From Carnobacterium_A sp049673005 (GTDB taxonomy: Bacteria > Bacillota > Bacilli > Lactobacillales > Carnobacteriaceae), in assembly GCF_049673005.1 (NCBI RefSeq), contig NZ_JBATXB010000079.1, forward strand, positions 1 through 8,797: DNA of 8,797 nt, in the 5' to 3' direction. Under the pieces are notes generated by a model. That model saw only the letters and a program-made list of their open reading frames with translations. It was not told the origin of the DNA and did not search any database. The first letter of the stretch is position 1. The number at the start of each line of letters is the position of its first letter. The position numbers and the translations under genes were made by a program. Below are positions 6,869-8,797 of this stretch, piece by piece.

Positions 6869-7797
6869 ATTGTGCTGGACTTACTTTGGACTTAATTTTT
6901 AAATCGTTCATTTGTTTGGCCATATCTTGTTGTTTATTTGGGTAAAGGTGACTATATGTTCGAAGCGTTGTTTCTATCTCTTCATGGCCCAATCTCTCTT
7001 GAATAAGAATAGGAGAACAACCCATCTCAACTAATAATGATGCATGAGAGTGTCTTAAATCATGTGTCCGAATCTTTTTAACATCTGCATTCTTGGACCC
7101 GCGTTTCATTTCATTTTGTAAATAAAACTTATCAACAGGGAACAACCTTGCTTCTGGATCATAATCATATATTTTGTTTATATATTCATCTAAGTCTTCA
7201 AATAAAGATTCAGATAATGAAATAACCCTTTTAGACTTAGGAGTCTTTGGTTCGGATATGATATCTCTACGGTTTAATCTAGCATAAGATTTGTTTACAT
7301 TGAGAGTTAAGTTAACTTTATCAAAGTCTTTACCATTAAGAGCTAGTAATTCACCAGAACGAATACCGGTCCAAAATAACAAATTGAAAATTATTTTGCT
7401 TGTTGGTTTATCTGACACAGCTTCAATAAATTGATTAAATTCGTCTAATGTCCAGAATTGCATTGTATCAGCATGCTTTTTACCGATGCTGCCAGTTTTA
7501 TGAATAGGATTAGAAGGTAAGTTATAAAATTTAACAGCATAATTTAGAATAGCTGAAATTTGATTGTTAATAGTCTTAATATAAGTTTGACTTAACTTTT
7601 TACCTTGAGAAGTTTCTTGCTTTAATAACCAATTCTGCCATTTCCTTATTTTCAATGAATCGATTTGATTAATAGGTAAATCTTCAAAAAACGGTAGTAT
7701 TTTTGTGTTAATTACGTATTTTTTGTTTTCTTTCACCAGAATTAGTTTTATAGTAAAATCTCGAAGTCCATGTACTATTTTCTTTGTATGCTGGCAT
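6867..7797 (-). pseudogene. int: Tyrosine integrase (phage/ICE type), broken near its 5' end
   Basis: The C-terminal 289 codons (7736 down to 6867) encode part of the core-binding domain and a complete tyrosine-recombinase catalytic domain. Residues counted from codon 7736 are Arg126 (TGIRSGE), a Lys in the PKTPKSKR hairpin, His225 and Arg228 (HDLRH), His251 (LGHEE) and the nucleophile Tyr261 (TYSHLYP). That frame has only a GTG at 7736 with no ribosome binding site. The sole good site, AGGAGG (7805-7810), serves an ATG at 7797 in another frame, encoding MPAYKENSTWTSRFYYKTNS followed by GERKQKIRN and a stop at 7708. This looks like the usual integrase N-terminus, an arm-site DNA-binding domain. 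The roughly 60-80 residues that normally join it to the core domain are missing. The gene appears inactivated by an internal deletion plus frameshift; a sequencing slip alone would not restore the linker. Confidence 0.85.
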
Positions 7798-7806
7798 TTA
7801 TGTTCC

Positions 7807-7829
7807 TCCTATTTTATGCTACAATAGGA
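7807..7829 (-). repeat. Inverted repeat overlapping the integrase ribosome binding site
   Basis: TCCTATT (7807-7813) and AATAGGA (7823-7829) form a 7-bp perfect dyad with a 9-base loop. In a minus-strand transcript the 3' arm contains the first bases of the AGGAGG of the integrase gene, so the fold could hide the ribosome binding site. It could equally be a small operator. Its function is not shown by sequence. Confidence 0.4.
7817..7825 (+). promoter_or_regulatory. Possible plus-strand extended -10 element
   Basis: TGC followed by TACAAT (7820-7825) resembles an extended -10 sequence pointing toward the two plus-strand hairpins downstream. The -35 region is poor. If used, it would start an RNA near 7832 that contains no credible open reading frame. 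Confidence 0.25.
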
Positions 7830-7841
7830 CATAGAAAAGAG

Positions 7842-7864
7842 ACCTAATGTAGGTTGTTTTTTTT
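7842..7864 (+). terminator. Terminator-like hairpin, plus strand
   Basis: The stem ACCTA/TAGGT (7842-7846 with 7850-7854) has a three-base loop and is followed by TG and eight T (7857-7864). The stem is short and weak. No plus-strand gene precedes it; upstream on this strand is the antisense of the broken integrase. Confidence 0.4.
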
Positions 7865-7870
7865 GGTTGA

Positions 7871-7914
7871 ACATCACTCAAACTTTGGTCGGGGAGAGTG
7901 GTGTTTTTATTTTA
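7871..7914 (+). terminator. Terminator-like hairpin, plus strand (second)
   Basis: ACATCACTC (7871-7879) pairs with GAGTGGTGT (7896-7904), a 9-bp stem with one G-T wobble and a 16-base loop. It is followed by a T-rich tail (TTTTTATTTTA). Read on the minus strand the hairpin is not followed by a U-run, so it would not end the Ltp-like transcript efficiently. With the preceding hairpin it fills most of the 121-base gap between the integrase remnant and the Ltp-like gene. Confidence 0.5.
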
Positions 7915-7918
7915 TTTG

Positions 7919-8647
7919 TTACGGTAAATTATCCATAGCATATTGCGCTTGTTCACTTGTAAATTCCTCATAAATCAATTGATCATAAAGACCTTGATCA
8001 GAAAATGAAGTGTAATCTAAGTAATCTATAGCTGCTTGAAGAGCGTTTTTATTCCAATCAGTTTTTACATTATCGATTGCGTATTGTGCAGCATCATCTG
8101 GATATCCTTCATAAATCAATTGATCATAAAGTTTGTTTTTTGAAAAGCTAGTATAATCTAAATAATCATAAGCATTGTTAAGAGCATTTTTATGTTCTCT
8201 TGGAACTTCTGACTCTTTTTTTGATTCTTCAGCAGCAATAGATTCTGAAGTAGCCTTAGCCTTTTCTTCTTCATCTTTCTTAACCGATTCAGCTTCAGCT
8301 TTTTCCTTTTCTTCTTGCTCTTTTTTTACTTTAGCCTCAGCTTCTTCCTTTTCTTTTTTTGCTATTACTTCAGCTTTTTCTTGTTTATCCTTTTCATCTA
8401 GTTCTTGTTTTGCTTCAGCTTCAGAATCTTCCTCACTTGTATCTTTTATGACCTCACTGGATTTTACAGTACTTCCTTCAGTTTGTTCTTCAGTAGTTGG
8501 ATCCATAACTACTCCAACTATAAATAAAACAAAACCAACACCTATAGTAATTAAAGGCTTCTTAAAACCTTTCTTAGTAAAAAAAGAAGCGATTAACCAA
8601 ATAATTCCAACTCCAAAAGCAAGAAAACCTATTATCCCAATAAACAA
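7919..8647 (-). CDS. Membrane-anchored protein with two Ltp-type repeats; candidate superinfection-exclusion factor
   Basis: Counted from the alternative ATG at 8662, the protein has two membrane helices (about 4-28 and 36-53) joined by a lysine-rich TKKGFKK loop. Next comes a Lys/Glu-rich, probably coiled-coil stalk (75-150), then two tandem repeats (159-199 and 206-246) with shared DYLDYTSFS, LYDQLIYE and AQYA. These match the host-cell-surface lipoprotein (Ltp) repeat, known from streptococcal phage TP-J34, where Ltp blocks DNA entry of related phages. There is no cysteine anywhere, hence no lipobox; two helices replace the lipid anchor. The positive loop suggests both ends face outward. 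The ATG at 8662 lacks a ribosome binding site and overlaps GGAGGAG (8660-8654). The TTG at 8647, 8 bases from GGAGG, gives 242 residues and is preferred. Neighbouring int fits a phage lysogeny module. Confidence 0.8.
   Translation of the reverse strand: MFIGIIGFLAFGVGIIWLIASFFTKKGFKKPLITIGVGFVLFIVGVVMDPTTEEQTEGSTVKSSEVIKDTSEEDSEAEAKQELDEKDKQEKAEVIAKKEKEEAEAKVKKEQEEKEKAEAESVKKDEEEKAKATSESIAAEESKKESEVPREHKNALNNAYDYLDYTSFSKNKLYDQLIYEGYPDDAAQYAIDNVKTDWNKNALQAAIDYLDYTSFSDQGLYDQLIYEEFTSEQAQYAMDNLP
7928..8188 (-). repeat. Tandem protein repeat (two Ltp units) within the Ltp-like gene
   Basis: Two 41-codon units (8188-8066 and 8047-7928), offset by 47 codons, share 27 of 41 residues by direct comparison. 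Shared blocks are NAL, DYLDYTSFS, LYDQLIYE, AQYA and DN. The central block of each is the most conserved. Divergence between the units suggests an old duplication, as in other two-repeat Ltp proteins. Confidence 0.85.
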
Positions 8648-8710
8648 ACCTATCTCCTCCATTTTTTGTTTACTATAAATGCTGTTAGTGTAAAGTAATT
8701 GTTGGAAACG

Positions 8711-8776
8711 AAAAAAAAGAAACAACTCCTGTGTTAAACTGTTTTTACCTACTAAAAACATAGAACAGGAGTTGTT
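8711..8776 (-). terminator. Long hairpin with U-tract, minus strand
   Basis: AACAACTCCTGT (8721-8732) and ACAGGAGTTGTT (8765-8776) form a perfect 12-bp stem. Inside it GTTTTTA (8741-8747) pairs with TAAAAAC (8753-8759) around the loop CCTAC. On the minus strand the hairpin is followed by TC and eight T (8718-8711), the layout of an intrinsic terminator. It would stop transcripts entering from the right edge before they reach the Ltp-like gene, whose own weak -10 candidate is TATAGT at 8677-8672. Confidence 0.75.
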
Positions 8777-8787
8777 CCTTAATGGAT

Positions 8788-8793
8788 ATTATA
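8788..8793 (-). promoter_or_regulatory. Possible minus-strand -10 element at window edge
   Basis: The minus strand reads TATAAT at 8793-8788, a perfect -10 match. The corresponding -35 would lie beyond the window. A start near 8781 would produce a roughly 70-base RNA consisting almost entirely of the hairpin at 8721-8776, or the leader of a longer Ltp-like transcript if read-through occurs. Confidence 0.3.
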
Positions 8794-8797
8794 CAGT

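Noticed and set aside
8175..8678. Plus-strand Ser/Phe-rich open frame.
   Set aside because: It is the mirror of the Lys/Glu-rich stalk codons of the Ltp-like gene; the composition is an artefact of reading AAA/GAA codons backwards.
8648..8761. N-terminal extension of the Ltp-like frame up to an ATG at 8761.
   Set aside because: The extra codons translate the long hairpin and its U-tract and lack a well placed ribosome binding site; the membrane helix begins right at the downstream start.
8782..8797. Plus-strand coding start (M-D-I-I-Q).
   Set aside because: Only five codons are visible; the AGGAG upstream is suggestive, but not enough to call a gene.
1..8797. CRISPR arrays, tRNA or rRNA genes.
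   Set aside because: I saw no regularly spaced direct repeats and no tRNA or rRNA signatures on either strand.

Overview
The window looks like chromosomal DNA of a low-GC Gram-positive coccus or rod of the Lactobacillales. Carnobacteriaceae or Enterococcaceae is my best guess, from the mevalonate-pathway operon, the strong AGGAGG-type ribosome binding sites, the type I pantothenate kinase and the AT-rich base composition. This is an inference from style and gene content, not a database match.

Left half, minus strand (1-3977): five closely spaced genes that probably form one operon. In transcription order they are a small two-helix membrane protein, a TctA-like permease, mevalonate kinase (mvk/mvaK1), diphosphomevalonate decarboxylase (mvaD) and phosphomevalonate kinase (mvaK2, cut by the left edge). 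The three enzymes convert mevalonate to isopentenyl diphosphate. The transporter pair in front of them has no obvious textbook role there and is the most interesting metabolic association in the window.

Middle, plus strand (4140-6868): coaA (pantothenate kinase, first step of CoA synthesis) and guaA (GMP synthetase). Each has a recognisable promoter, and guaA ends in a strong intrinsic terminator. A 227-base divergent intergenic region separates coaA from the minus-strand operon.

Right part, minus strand (6867-8797): a fragment of a mobile element abutting the 3' end of guaA. It holds a tyrosine integrase gene broken near its 5' end, two plus-strand terminator-like hairpins in a short non-coding gap, and a membrane-anchored protein with two tandem Ltp-type repeats. 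Ltp is the superinfection-exclusion protein family known from streptococcal phage TP-J34. Beyond it lie a long hairpin with a minus-strand U-tract and, at the very edge, a minus-strand TATAAT. The likeliest reading is the integrase end of a decayed prophage at guaA whose phage-exclusion gene is still intact.

In four genes the longest reading frame starts upstream of, or inside, the Shine-Dalgarno sequence of a better start. I moved those starts: mvaD to 1369, the small membrane protein to 3977, guaA to 5260 and the Ltp-like gene to 8647.
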